Source of the DNA: Rhodoferax sp. U11-2br | GTDB lineage: Bacteria > Pseudomonadota > Gammaproteobacteria > Burkholderiales > Burkholderiaceae_C | DNA length: 64,000 nt | Assembly: GCF_018619435.1 (NCBI RefSeq) | Contig: NZ_JAHFZF010000005.1 | Coordinates: 124,001 to 188,000, forward strand | Direction of reading: 5' to 3' | Shown: in pieces, positions 52,757 through 63,541 of the stretch | How the letters are laid out: each line of letters begins with the position of its first letter | Position numbering within the stretch: the stretch's first letter is position 1 | Translations under genes and position numbers: made by a program | Notes under the pieces: generated by a model | The model's database searches: none | Told to the model about the DNA's origin: nothing | What the model saw: only the letters and a program-made list of their open reading frames with translations

Positions 52757-52951
52757 TTCAATCCAATGATTCAGGTGCTGCCGTACTGCTAAGACAGGCG
52801 AAAAGTTGCCGAATTTAGCCAGCGCAGAGAGCGCCAAAACGAAGTAGGAGACCTTTTTCGGCCGATAACTCCAAGGTCCGCTGCAGGCCGAAGAGGGAAT
52901 TATCCGTGTCATTGGTCTCCGCTATACAACTGACTTCGGTTTCAGGCTGAA

Positions 52952-52978
52952 AGCCGTCAGCCAATATGCCAGACGGCT
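52952..52978 (-). terminator. Terminator-like hairpin after the YggS gene
   Basis: AGCCGTC / GACGGCT arms with a 13-nt loop, just beyond the stop of the minus-strand YggS gene and followed on that strand by TTTCAG. Weak but well placed. Confidence 0.5.
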
Positions 52979-52988
52979 GTTATCCAAA

Positions 52989-53819
52989 TCATTGGAATTG
53001 GCACGTTAACAATGGTGGTGTCCCCGTTGTCTCTGTTGGCCAGTAGTGACTGTCTGGTATAGAGCGTGCGCCAAAAATCGCCTGTCCGACGCGCACCACG
53101 GTCGCACCTTCCTCAATGGCAATTTCGAAATCACCGGACATGCCCATGGACAACTCGTCCAGCCCGATACTTGCTGGCGCGTCTTGCCGCAACTGGTCGC
53201 GCAAGATACGCAGCAGCATGAAGCACTGGCGCACCCGCTCCGCCTCGGCAGAAAACAGCGCCAACGTCATCAACCCGCGCACGCGCAGCGCCTGGAATGC
53301 GGGCAGTTTCTGAATGAAGTCCTGCACGTTCTCCGGTGATACCCCGTACTTGCTGGCCTCGCCCGAGGTGTTGACTTGCACGAACACATCCAGCGATCGT
53401 CCCTCAGCTTGCAGGCGTCGCTCCAGCGCCTCGGCCACGCGCAGACTGTCCAATGCCTGAAACTCGCTTGCGAAACGTGCCACCAGCTTGGCCTTGTTAG
53501 TTTGGAGGTGGCCGATGACCGACCAGTGGAGATCAGCCAGGTCTTGGAGGGCCTCCCATTTGCCGAACGCTTCCTGCGGCTTGTTTTCACCCAGCAGGCG
53601 GCAGCCTGCCGCGTGCGCCAGACGCAGGCTGGCCTCGGGCTTGGTCTTGCTGACTGGCAGCAGGCGCACCGTCGCGGTGTCACGTCCCGCCCGGCGGCAG
53701 GCGGCTGCGATACGCGCCTGTACCGCAGCCAGGTTGCGCCTGAAGTCCTCGACAGTGGTGGCCTCGGGATAGCGGCCGTGTTGGTCGTGGCCGGTCTGTG
53801 TAGCGAATGGCGCGGGCAT
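52989..53819 (-). CDS. YggS-family PLP homeostasis protein
   Basis: A PLP-binding TIM-barrel protein (276 aa). The PLP Lys58 lies in VRLLPVSKTKP. ENKPQEAFGKWEAL, HWSVIGHLQTNKAKLV, VNTSGEASKYGVSPEN and LSMGMSGDFEIAIEEGATVVRVGQAIFG complete the family pattern. It has no known enzyme activity and is thought to buffer pyridoxal phosphate. The N-terminus carries about 20 extra residues. Its start overlaps the stop of the BenE-family transporter (ATGA), an unusual partner, and a MocR-type PLP-sensing regulator is divergent from the pair. Confidence 0.92.
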   Translation of the reverse strand: MPAPFATQTGHDQHGRYPEATTVEDFRRNLAAVQARIAAACRRAGRDTATVRLLPVSKTKPEASLRLAHAAGCRLLGENKPQEAFGKWEALQDLADLHWSVIGHLQTNKAKLVARFASEFQALDSLRVAEALERRLQAEGRSLDVFVQVNTSGEASKYGVSPENVQDFIQKLPAFQALRVRGLMTLALFSAEAERVRQCFMLLRILRDQLRQDAPASIGLDELSMGMSGDFEIAIEEGATVVRVGQAIFGARSIPDSHYWPTETTGTPPLLTCQFQ

Positions 53820-55060
53820 CAGTTAGCCCCGTTGTTGATCGGCGTGGGGGACATGGCAGGTGTGGGTGCCTTTTTCGGCAACTGGCCATTGAGGATCGCA
53901 TGGGCGAGCAGTCCGATAACCAGTCCCCAGAATGCACCGCCGATGCCTAACAGTTTGATGTTGGCGGCTGCCGCCAGGAAGGTGATCAAAGAGGCTTCGC
54001 GCGCCTTCACGTCGGCCAAGGCGGTGGCCAGACTGCCACCGATGGTGCCCAGCAATGCCAGACCCGCCAGCGTGGTGATGAAGGTGGACGGAAAGGCCAT
54101 AAAGACGGCGGCCAGTGTCACGCCGAACACGCCCACGAGGATGTAGCACACACCGGCGGCGATGCCCGCGATCCAGCGTTTGGACGGGTCTTCGTGCGCC
54201 TCCCGGCCCGTGGCAATGGCCGCCGTGATCGCGGCGATGTTGAAGGCATGCGAGCCGAACGGTGCCATCAGCAGCGAGCCCAGCCCGGTCAACGTCACGA
54301 TGAGGTTGGCGCTGGTCTTGAAGCCGTCATTGCGCAACACCAGCATACCGGGCATGTATTGGCCGGTCAGCGTGATGAGGAACAGGGGCAAGGCGACGCT
54401 CAGCAGCGCATTGAGCGAGAACGCTGGCATGGTGAGGATCGGTGTCGCGAGCTTCAATTGAAGGCCCGACAGATCGACGCGATCCTGAATCAGTAGGAAA
54501 CCCAGCCCCAGCACCAAGATGCCCACCACCGCATAGCGTGCAGAGAACCGCTTGAACACCACGTAGGCGAGAGTCAGCAGCCCGGCCAGCAGCGGGTCGA
54601 TGCTCATGCCGCCGAAAGCCCCAATGCCGAACTGCAACAGAATGCCAGCCAACAGACCGGCGGCCACGCCCGGCGGGATCAGACGGATGACGCGTTCGAA
54701 CCAACCTGACAGCCCCAGTACCACAAATGCTGCTGCTGAAATCAGGTAGGCCCCCACGGCTTCGGCATATGGCGTGGTCGCCAGTGCGGTGACGAGAAAG
54801 GCCGCCGCTGGCGTGGACCAGGCGGTAATGATGGGCTCGCGCGTCAGCCAGCTCAGGATGATCCCCGTCACGCCCACGCCGATGGAAATCGACCACACCC
54901 ACGAGGCTGTCAGCTCCGGGCTCAGGCCAGCCACCTTGGCGGCCTGGAACACCAGAATAAATGTGCCGCCATAGTTGACGATGACCGAGATCAGGCCGGC
55001 TACGACGGGATGGGTGAGATCGTTCCAGCGAACGGTTGAAGGTGACGGGACTGATGACAT
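53819..55060 (-). CDS. BenE-family transporter
   Basis: A 413-aa inner-membrane protein with about 12 hydrophobic segments of the BenE (benzoate/H+ symporter) family: the start HPVVAGLISVIVNYGGTFILVFQAA, LTASWVWSISIGVGVTGIILSWLTREPIITAWSTPAAAFLV, and GSLLMAPFGSHAFNIAAITAAIATG. Benzoate transport is the family name, but no aromatic catabolic genes are near. It is coupled to yggS and divergent from a MocR regulator, which makes a vitamin B6 vitamer or related ring compound a possible substrate; this is inference. Confidence 0.88.
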   Translation of the reverse strand: MSSVPSPSTVRWNDLTHPVVAGLISVIVNYGGTFILVFQAAKVAGLSPELTASWVWSISIGVGVTGIILSWLTREPIITAWSTPAAAFLVTALATTPYAEAVGAYLISAAAFVVLGLSGWFERVIRLIPPGVAAGLLAGILLQFGIGAFGGMSIDPLLAGLLTLAYVVFKRFSARYAVVGILVLGLGFLLIQDRVDLSGLQLKLATPILTMPAFSLNALLSVALPLFLITLTGQYMPGMLVLRNDGFKTSANLIVTLTGLGSLLMAPFGSHAFNIAAITAAIATGREAHEDPSKRWIAGIAAGVCYILVGVFGVTLAAVFMAFPSTFITTLAGLALLGTIGGSLATALADVKAREASLITFLAAAANIKLLGIGGAFWGLVIGLLAHAILNGQLPKKAPTPAMSPTPINNGAN

Positions 55061-55167
55061 GGCTTGACGGTGACTCTTGACAAATCGGTTAAATGGCTAA
55101 GGGACGTATTTATAAATTTAAAATGGCCGGATGTTCCCTGCCACTTTTATGAAGGGATACCGGCCAA

Positions 55168-56667
55168 TTGTTCAAACACGCCCAACTTGAATCCGTCAAA
55201 GCCTGGATGGGCGACCCTGCACATGGCGCCTTGCCTCTGCACGCACGTGTGCAGCGTGCCATTCGCCAGTTGATCCTTGATGGCGTGCTTGACGTGGGCA
55301 GACCATTGCCCGCGTCACGTGCCTTGGCGAAGTCTTTGGGGGTTTCCCGCGATACGGTCGAGTCGGCCTACAGCCAGTTGCACGCGGAAGGCTTCATCGA
55401 GCGGCGTGTGGGCAGCGGCAGCTTCGTTTCGGCGCGGGCGCAGCGTCTGTCGGGACGCGGCAAGCCTAGGCAAACCAGTGTGGATCGCAAGGCAACACTG
55501 CGCCTTAGCCAGCGCGGCTCTGCCATGTTCCAGCGTGGCGGTGTGCGCGACTTCCTGGCACCACGCCCGTTCGCGCCCGGTGTGCCCGAAACGCGCAGCT
55601 TCCCGCTTCAGACTTGGGAGCGACTGGAGCGGCAGGTGTTGAGGGAGTACGGCACCCAGGTGCTGCTGCACAGCCCGCCGCAGGGCATGGAGCCGCTGCG
55701 ACGGGCCATCGCTGATTACGTCAATCTCGAACGAGGCGCACGTGCCACACCTGACCGTGTGCTGGTGCTGACCAGTTCTCAGCAAGCATTGACACTGTGC
55801 GCTCAAGTGCTGCTCGATGCCGGGGATCGGATCTTCATCGAAGACCCCGTGTACCACGGCGCGCGCAAAGCGTTCGATGCCGCCGGGCTGGAATGCGTGC
55901 CTGTGCCGCTGGATGTGGACGGCCTGCGGGTAGAGCATTTGCTGGAGGCAAGCAAGGCGCCCGGTGAACCCGTCAGGGCGGTGTTTCTGACGCCATCGCA
56001 CCAGTTTCCCACCGGAGCGACGCTGTCGCTGGACCGTCGCCTGGCCGTCATTGAATGGGCTCAAGAGCACCAGAACTGGATCATCGAAGACGACTACGAC
56101 AGCGAGTTTCACTACGCGGGCAAACCCACCGCCTGCGTGCAGGGGCTTGATCCGCATGAACGCACGATCTACATCGGCACCTTCACTAAATCGCTGTTTC
56201 CCGGCCTGCGCATCGGCTACATGGTGCTGCCTCCGCCACTCGTGGCGCCGATGACCGCGGCCCGGACCCTGCTGGATGGGCACAGCGCACCGATTCCGCA
56301 GCTCACATTGGCGCGCTTCATCGAAGGCGGCCACTTCGGTGCTCATGTGCGGACCATGCGCGCCGTCTATGCCGAGCGGCGCGACGTGCTGGTGCGGCTG
56401 GTTCGCCAGCATCTGGCCGACTTCGTGGAGCCACCGGTGCCCGCCGGGGGAATGCAGATGCTGTGCGTGTTCATCCGTGACATCCCCGAACGCGAGGCTG
56501 TGGAATCCGCCCGCCGGGCGGGTATCGACTTGCTGGGACTGACGGCACTGTATGCATCAAGTCGCCATAAGGCGGGCTTCCTCATGGGGTTCGCCGCCCA
56601 TGCCCCGCACGAACTGGATGTTGCCGTCAAGACACTCGCAAACGTGCTGCGTGCGCTCTGCCGCTGA
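55168..56667 (+). CDS. MocR/PdxR-type regulator (GntR HTH + aminotransferase-like domain)
   Basis: A 499-aa transcription factor. The N-terminal GntR winged helix (LHARVQRAIRQLILDGVLDVGRPLPASRALAKSLGVSRDTVESAYSQL, about 25-75) is joined by a linker to a fold-type I aminotransferase-like domain with SSQQALTLCAQVLLDAGDRI, EDDYDSEFHYAGKP and the PLP Lys in GTFTKSLFPGLRIGYM. PdxR members sense PLP and control vitamin B6 supply. It is divergent from the BenE-yggS pair with a 107-bp gap and probably regulates it. The TTG at 55168 is the best start; no good ribosome binding site is seen. Confidence 0.88.
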   Translation: MFKHAQLESVKAWMGDPAHGALPLHARVQRAIRQLILDGVLDVGRPLPASRALAKSLGVSRDTVESAYSQLHAEGFIERRVGSGSFVSARAQRLSGRGKPRQTSVDRKATLRLSQRGSAMFQRGGVRDFLAPRPFAPGVPETRSFPLQTWERLERQVLREYGTQVLLHSPPQGMEPLRRAIADYVNLERGARATPDRVLVLTSSQQALTLCAQVLLDAGDRIFIEDPVYHGARKAFDAAGLECVPVPLDVDGLRVEHLLEASKAPGEPVRAVFLTPSHQFPTGATLSLDRRLAVIEWAQEHQNWIIEDDYDSEFHYAGKPTACVQGLDPHERTIYIGTFTKSLFPGLRIGYMVLPPPLVAPMTAARTLLDGHSAPIPQLTLARFIEGGHFGAHVRTMRAVYAERRDVLVRLVRQHLADFVEPPVPAGGMQMLCVFIRDIPEREAVESARRAGIDLLGLTALYASSRHKAGFLMGFAAHAPHELDVAVKTLANVLRALCR

Positions 56668-57043
56668 TTGGCCGCCAAGCGTGACCAAAAGCCAGGATGA
56701 TATGGTTGCACTTCGCGTTATAGCCACCGGTGTCAAGCGTGAAACTTCTTTGCTGCACGAGCGCGGTGTGGAAAACTGGCTCGAAGCAACACGTCATGCC
56801 TTCAACAACTGCGGCACGGAAGACACCAGAAGTGCTACGCCCGATGCCGTTAGCAGGCCCGGCACGATCTGACGAAACCGTCCTTCGCTGCTGCCGATGT
56901 CCATCCGGGGGCCGATCATCGTGGGCGCCAGCATGGCGGGCGCCACGATGGCGAACAGCGGCAGCATGTTGCGCGTCACCATTTGTACGAAGACCGGGTT
57001 CAGAGTGCCCAAGAAGGCCGTGCCGCTGGCGCAAGGTGTAAAC
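56668..57043. other. 376-bp gap with a gene remnant
   Basis: Between the MocR gene and the GNAT-Rnk gene. The only coding-like content is a minus-strand remnant at 56794-57043; the first 125 bp show nothing recognisable. Confidence 0.6.
56794..57043 (-). pseudogene. Remnant of a TauE/SafE-like membrane protein (C-terminal end)
   Basis: About 80 codons read as GTAFLGTLNPVFVQMVTRNM, LPLFAIVAPAMLAPTMIGPR and FRQIVPGLLTASGVALLVSS before a stop. This resembles the last two helices of TSUP transporters (PxxLLxTxxGxRL, RRxVxxLLxxSGxxLL). There is no start or N-terminal part: the frame runs into the end of the neighbouring GNAT-Rnk gene. Probably a truncated gene left by rearrangement. The family call is moderate. 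Confidence 0.45.
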
Positions 57044-57955
57044 CTACAGGTGGAAATCGCCCGCCGCTTCAGGCTGATACAGCACTTTGTTGATCCGGAT
57101 GTGACAGGTCCGGTTCGGAATCCGCCAGCTGAAGGCATCGCCCTCCTTGTAGCCCAGGATCGCGGTGCCAATGCCGGAGGACACCGACAGTTTCCCGGCA
57201 CGGTCGTCCGCATCTTCTGGATAAACCAACGCAACCTCCATCACCTGATCGTCCAGTTGCAGCAAGGCCTTGGAGTTCATCGTGACGACGTCCTTGGCTA
57301 CTTGACGTGAGTCGACAACGATGGCGCGTTCGATCTCGTGTTCTAGTTCAAAAATATCCGAACCCTGTTCGAGTTCGATCAGGGCCTTGAGCCGGGCCTT
57401 GTCGATCTCGGTGATATGGATGTCGGTGATGTGGGTCGCAGGGCTTTCTCGTAAGAACCGGAGGTAGCGCTCGGAGTTCATGACAAGCGACTTCATTGAT
57501 GGTGTTTCATCTTGCAGCACAAAGCCGCTGTGCAGGAATGCCTTCAGCGATCGTGCGTTGTCCGGGTGGATCTTGGCGATAAGCCGCTTGGCCCGCATGT
57601 CGAAGAAGGCGAGTTTCATGCCCTCACGGATGGCATTGGCGCCGAGCTTGCGGCCCCAGTTGTAGCGGTTACCGATGACCAGGACCATTTCGCAGTCTGT
57701 TCCCGCCTTGACGAGGCGTACGAAGCCGACGGGCACGTCATGCCGATCGTAGGCCATGAAGAACCGGCCGCCCTGGTTGAACAGATGCGTGAGGATCGGC
57801 AACTGCACTCTACCGACGACCTGCTCAATGTACCGGGACACATGGCGTGAATCGCTCAGGTAGCGTGTGACGTCCTCGTCTTCCAACCAGTCCATGAGAG
57901 TCAGCGCGTCTGCCCGAGTGATCTCGGGGCACAGAGAAATGAAAGGCTCATTCAT
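57044..57955 (-). CDS. rnk: Fused GNAT acetyltransferase-Rnk (GreA/B C-terminal-like) protein
   Basis: A 303-aa two-domain protein. Residues about 1-165 form a GNAT-like acetyltransferase (ADALTLMDWLEDEDVTRYLSD, GRFFMAYDRHDVPVGFVRLV, KLGANAIREGMKLAFFDMRAKRLIAKIHPDNARSLKAFLHSGF, with the acetyl-CoA loop region). Residues about 170-303 are a Rnk-type regulator: DKARLKALIELEQGSDIFELEHEIERAIVVDS, then DVVTMNSKALLQLDDQVMEVALVYPEDADD and the end LYQPEAAGDFHL. Rnk binds RNA polymerase at the secondary channel in place of GreA/DksA. The start is taken as ATG 57955 (MNEPFISLC). Confidence 0.82.
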   Translation of the reverse strand: MNEPFISLCPEITRADALTLMDWLEDEDVTRYLSDSRHVSRYIEQVVGRVQLPILTHLFNQGGRFFMAYDRHDVPVGFVRLVKAGTDCEMVLVIGNRYNWGRKLGANAIREGMKLAFFDMRAKRLIAKIHPDNARSLKAFLHSGFVLQDETPSMKSLVMNSERYLRFLRESPATHITDIHITEIDKARLKALIELEQGSDIFELEHEIERAIVVDSRQVAKDVVTMNSKALLQLDDQVMEVALVYPEDADDRAGKLSVSSGIGTAILGYKEGDAFSWRIPNRTCHIRINKVLYQPEAAGDFHL

Positions 57956-58178
57956 CTTTACCACCTTGGTCTAAAAATGAAAGCCTTTCATGGTTGCCGC
58001 CATGACGGTTCTTTCGAGTAACCCCTATTTTACCGAGGTCGCAAGAGAGCCTGCTTGGTGAACGACAGGTTGCTGCGCCTCGACATGAGCGCTGCCATGC
58101 AGGCCCTCATCCCTGCGACATCTAGCGAGCCAGGAACCCAGGTTTTGCCACCAAACAGGTGCTGTCAACGTCGCCCCG

Positions 58179-58206
58179 CTTGAAAGCACCCGCAAGGCCC
58201 CCATGT
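58179..58206 (+). promoter_or_regulatory. Heat-shock (sigma-32) promoter of clpB
   Basis: CTTGAAA at 58179-58185 and CCCCATGT at 58199-58206, spaced 13 bp, match the RpoH consensus essentially perfectly. The clpB start is 32 bp downstream of the -10. Confidence 0.85.
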
Positions 58207-58237
58207 GCGAAGCAATTCACTTTGTTTGGAGTGCACC

Positions 58238-60853
<2,616 letters not shown>

Positions 60854-60871
60854 CTGCGGTCGGGCTATATG

Positions 60872-60915
60872 GAAAATAGGCATCTAGCCCTTATTAAATA
60901 AGGGCTAGTAGCTCT
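60872..60915 (+). repeat. Palindromic repeat, copy E
   Basis: GAAAATAGGCATCTAGCCCT then TATTAAATAAGGGCTAGTAGCTCTC. The most regular copy: arms CTAGCCCTTATT / AATAAGGGCTAG are perfect around a 1-nt centre. It lies between convergent clpB and the GH19 gene. Confidence 0.8.
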
Positions 60916-60937
60916 CTCTTTTTGAATTTTTTTCGCA

Positions 60938-61633
60938 TCACACCGGGGTGGTGGGCGCTTTGCTGCGGCGCTTTGGGCTGGCGAGTTTGAGACGTTTGGC
61001 TTTGGCGGGTGTTGCTGGCACGCCGCGTGGTACGGGCACCACCTCGGTTGCGGCCAGTACCTGCTGCGCCTTGGCGTAGAACTTTTTGCGCTCGTCCATC
61101 CCGTTGTAGCCGCCATTGATGGTGAGGCTGATGAACTCCACCGGTGACACGTTGATGAGTTGGCCCCGGTATTTTTTCTTGAGCACATCGCTGTCAGCAT
61201 GGTTGGCAATGTCGTTGAGGCCACGCGTGCGCCAGTACTCGCAGGCGCTCCACACTGCGAATTCGGGCTGCGCCAGCAGTTCCGGGTTGTTGATGAACAG
61301 GTCGCGGCGGCCTTTTTTGATGCCCAATTGCAGGTAGTTGGCGCGCCCGGTGGTCTGGAAGATGCCGCGCCCCTTGAAGCGCACACCGTCGCCGGGCTGG
61401 GTGTTGCCCAGGTCGGACCGGCCTTCGTAGGCGCGGCCTGAGGCGTATTCGCGCAGCGTCACAAAGTGGTCCGTCTCGTGGCAGGCCTGCGCCAGAAAGT
61501 GGCAAAACTCTTGGGGTGTGTCGATCTCGTACTGCGGGCACAACTGGTTGAGCCAGTCGGCCAGCCCAGCCATCAACGGTGTGTTGCGCCCGCCAATGGC
61601 GGCGAGGTGTTGGGCGGTGATGGTGATCGACAT
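60938..61633 (-). CDS. Glycoside hydrolase family 19 lysin (phage-type chitinase/lysozyme)
   Basis: A 231-aa protein with the GH19 fold. The catalytic Glu lies in FLAQACHETDHFVTLREYAS, followed by YEGRSDLGNTQPGDGVRFKGRGIFQTTGRANY and the late NGGYNGMDERKKFY. The C-terminus is a basic Lys/Arg/Pro tail. There is no signal peptide. Such enzymes are typical phage endolysins that cleave peptidoglycan or chitin, but no other phage genes are near. It may be a domesticated lysin or a lone insertion. Confidence 0.82.
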   Translation of the reverse strand: MSITITAQHLAAIGGRNTPLMAGLADWLNQLCPQYEIDTPQEFCHFLAQACHETDHFVTLREYASGRAYEGRSDLGNTQPGDGVRFKGRGIFQTTGRANYLQLGIKKGRRDLFINNPELLAQPEFAVWSACEYWRTRGLNDIANHADSDVLKKKYRGQLINVSPVEFISLTINGGYNGMDERKKFYAKAQQVLAATEVVPVPRGVPATPAKAKRLKLASPKRRSKAPTTPV

Positions 61634-61696
61634 GGGCTCTCCTCATCGCCCGCAGGCGGCTGTGGGTTAAGACATCATCATGGGTGCCAGGTGGTT

Positions 61697-62164
61697 TTAT
61701 ACATCGGTGACGGGGGTCTTGAACATCAGGAAAAGTCCGTCATCTTCGGCCGCCACATGTTGGGCCAGCTCGGCCAAGAAGGCCTGCCAGCCAGTTCTGA
61801 GTGTGTCCAGCGTGGCCTGGTGTTCTGGGGGCACCTGCAGCGCGGCCAGGCGTGCAGTCATCTGCGGCGTGTGCTGGCTGTGGCGCGCGTGCTCGTGCTC
61901 CATGTCGTCGATCAGCAGGCCAATCAGGGTGTTGCCGCCTTGTTCCATCATCGGGAACAGGCGCATTTCTTCCTTGAACATGTGCGCCTCCAGGTCCAGC
62001 ATCAAGGCCTGCAACTCGTCGGCAAATGACGGCGCGGTCCCCGTGGTGGGCAGCTGGTGCGCCAGGTTGATCAGGGCCGGAAGGTCCCGGCGATGGCCTT
62101 CGTGGAAGGTGTTGAGGATGTGTTCTATCAGCGCGGCGCTGCTGCTGTTGGGTTGGGTGGGCAT
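61697..62164 (-). CDS. Hemerythrin-like di-iron protein (DnrN/YtfE C-terminal type)
   Basis: A 155-aa four-helix protein. Iron ligands are seen in HILNTFHEGHRRDLPAL (first His pair), LEAHMFKEEMRLFPMMEQ (HxxxE), DDMEHEHARHSQ, and the final AQHVAAEDDGLFLMF (HxxxxD). This order matches the di-iron domain of YtfE/ScdA/DnrN proteins that repair iron-sulfur clusters after nitric oxide or oxidative damage, but the short N-terminal ScdA domain is missing. Role inferred. ATG 62164 is chosen over an open frame upstream. Confidence 0.78.
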   Translation of the reverse strand: MPTQPNSSSAALIEHILNTFHEGHRRDLPALINLAHQLPTTGTAPSFADELQALMLDLEAHMFKEEMRLFPMMEQGGNTLIGLLIDDMEHEHARHSQHTPQMTARLAALQVPPEHQATLDTLRTGWQAFLAELAQHVAAEDDGLFLMFKTPVTDV

Positions 62165-62263
62165 GCAAAGATCTCTCTGAAGAAAACCGTGCCAAAGCGG
62201 CAAGTGACCGAGTCTAGCCAGCGGCCAGGAGGGCTCGCGTGTGGAAGCCGATAACATCGCCGC

Positions 62264-63481
62264 ATGACTTCTTCCACCCACACGCTCTCGCCCCCCGTCC
62301 CCCTGCAACAAGACGCAGCCATCATTGGCCTGGTCGGGTTGGCCCACGCGGCCTCCCACTTTGGCCACCTCTTGTTGGTGCCACTGTTCCCGGTGTTCAT
62401 GACAGAGTTTGGCCTGAGCTTTTCGCAGCTGGGCTTGCTGACGAGCACGTTTTTTGTGGTCTCCGGTGTGGGCCAGGCCTCGGCCGGGTTTGTGGTGGAC
62501 AAGCTAGGTGCGCGGCCGATGCTGTTTGCGGCGCTGGGCCTGTTTGTGCTGGCCTGCCTGGTGGCCTCGCAGGCCGCCGGTTACAGCAGCTTGTTGGTGG
62601 TGGCGGCGCTGGCCGGGCTGGCCAATGCCACCTTTCACCCGGTGGACTTCACCATCTTGAACCAGCGCGTCTCGGCCGCCCGGCTGGGCCACGCCTTCAG
62701 TGCCCATGGCCTCACCGGTAACCTGGGCTGGGCGCTGGCACCGGTGTTTTTTGTCACCCTGAACAGCCTCTACAGCTGGCGCAGTGCCTACCTAGTGGCA
62801 GCGGTGATGTACCTGGCCATCATCACCTTGCTGCTGTTCAACCGCGACAAACTCAGCACCCAGGCGGCGGTGCACGCGGCAGATACACCGGCCGAGCACA
62901 GCCTGGCCTTCATGAAGCTGCCGGTGGTGTGGTGGTGTTTTGCCTTCTTTTTGCTCTCGACCATGACGCTGGCGGTGGTGCAGAACTTTTCGGTGTCGAT
63001 CCTGAAGGCGCTGCATGGCATCAGTTTCGAGACCGCTACTTACACCCTCACCGCGTACATGTTGTGTGGTGCGCTGGGCACCTTTGTGGGCGGCTTTGTG
63101 GCCGCCAATGCGCGCCAGAGTGACCGGGTGGTGGCGTTGTCGATGTCGGCGGCGGCGGTTTTGCTCGGGCTGTGTGGTACTGGCCTGTTTGGTCCGACGC
63201 TGAGCATGGTGGTGCTGGCCAGCACCGGTTTTGCGGTGGGGGTGGGTGGCCCCTCGCGCGACATGATGATCAAAAAAGCCACCCCCAAAGGCGCCACCGG
63301 CCGGGTCTATGGCCTGGTTTATTCGGGGCTGGATACCGGTTTTGCGATCTCGCCGCTGGTGTTTGGTGCCTTTATGGACCGGGGCTGGTACGGCGCCACG
63401 CTGCTGGGGGCTGCCGCGGTGCTGCTGCTCAGTGTGGTGGCCGCGCTGGGGGTGGGCCAGCGCACCCAGGCGCGGGCCTGA
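62264..63481 (+). CDS. Major facilitator superfamily transporter
   Basis: A 405-aa inner-membrane transporter with about 12 hydrophobic segments. Recognisable are VGLAHAASHFGHLLLVPLFPVFM in the first helix, the loop VVDKLGARPMLF (MFS motif A-like DKxGxRP), GLTGNLGWALAPVFFV and GRVYGLVYSGLDTGFAISPLVFG. No substrate can be assigned. It is divergent from the hemerythrin gene, with 99 bp between the starts, and leads toward a ThDP enzyme gene. Confidence 0.82.
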   Translation: MTSSTHTLSPPVPLQQDAAIIGLVGLAHAASHFGHLLLVPLFPVFMTEFGLSFSQLGLLTSTFFVVSGVGQASAGFVVDKLGARPMLFAALGLFVLACLVASQAAGYSSLLVVAALAGLANATFHPVDFTILNQRVSAARLGHAFSAHGLTGNLGWALAPVFFVTLNSLYSWRSAYLVAAVMYLAIITLLLFNRDKLSTQAAVHAADTPAEHSLAFMKLPVVWWCFAFFLLSTMTLAVVQNFSVSILKALHGISFETATYTLTAYMLCGALGTFVGGFVAANARQSDRVVALSMSAAAVLLGLCGTGLFGPTLSMVVLASTGFAVGVGGPSRDMMIKKATPKGATGRVYGLVYSGLDTGFAISPLVFGAFMDRGWYGATLLGAAAVLLLSVVAALGVGQRTQARA

Positions 63482-63541
63482 GTCGGGGGCCAGCCTGTTT
63501 GGGGGACCGAAGCAGGCCGGATTTGGCAGGACAATATTGCG

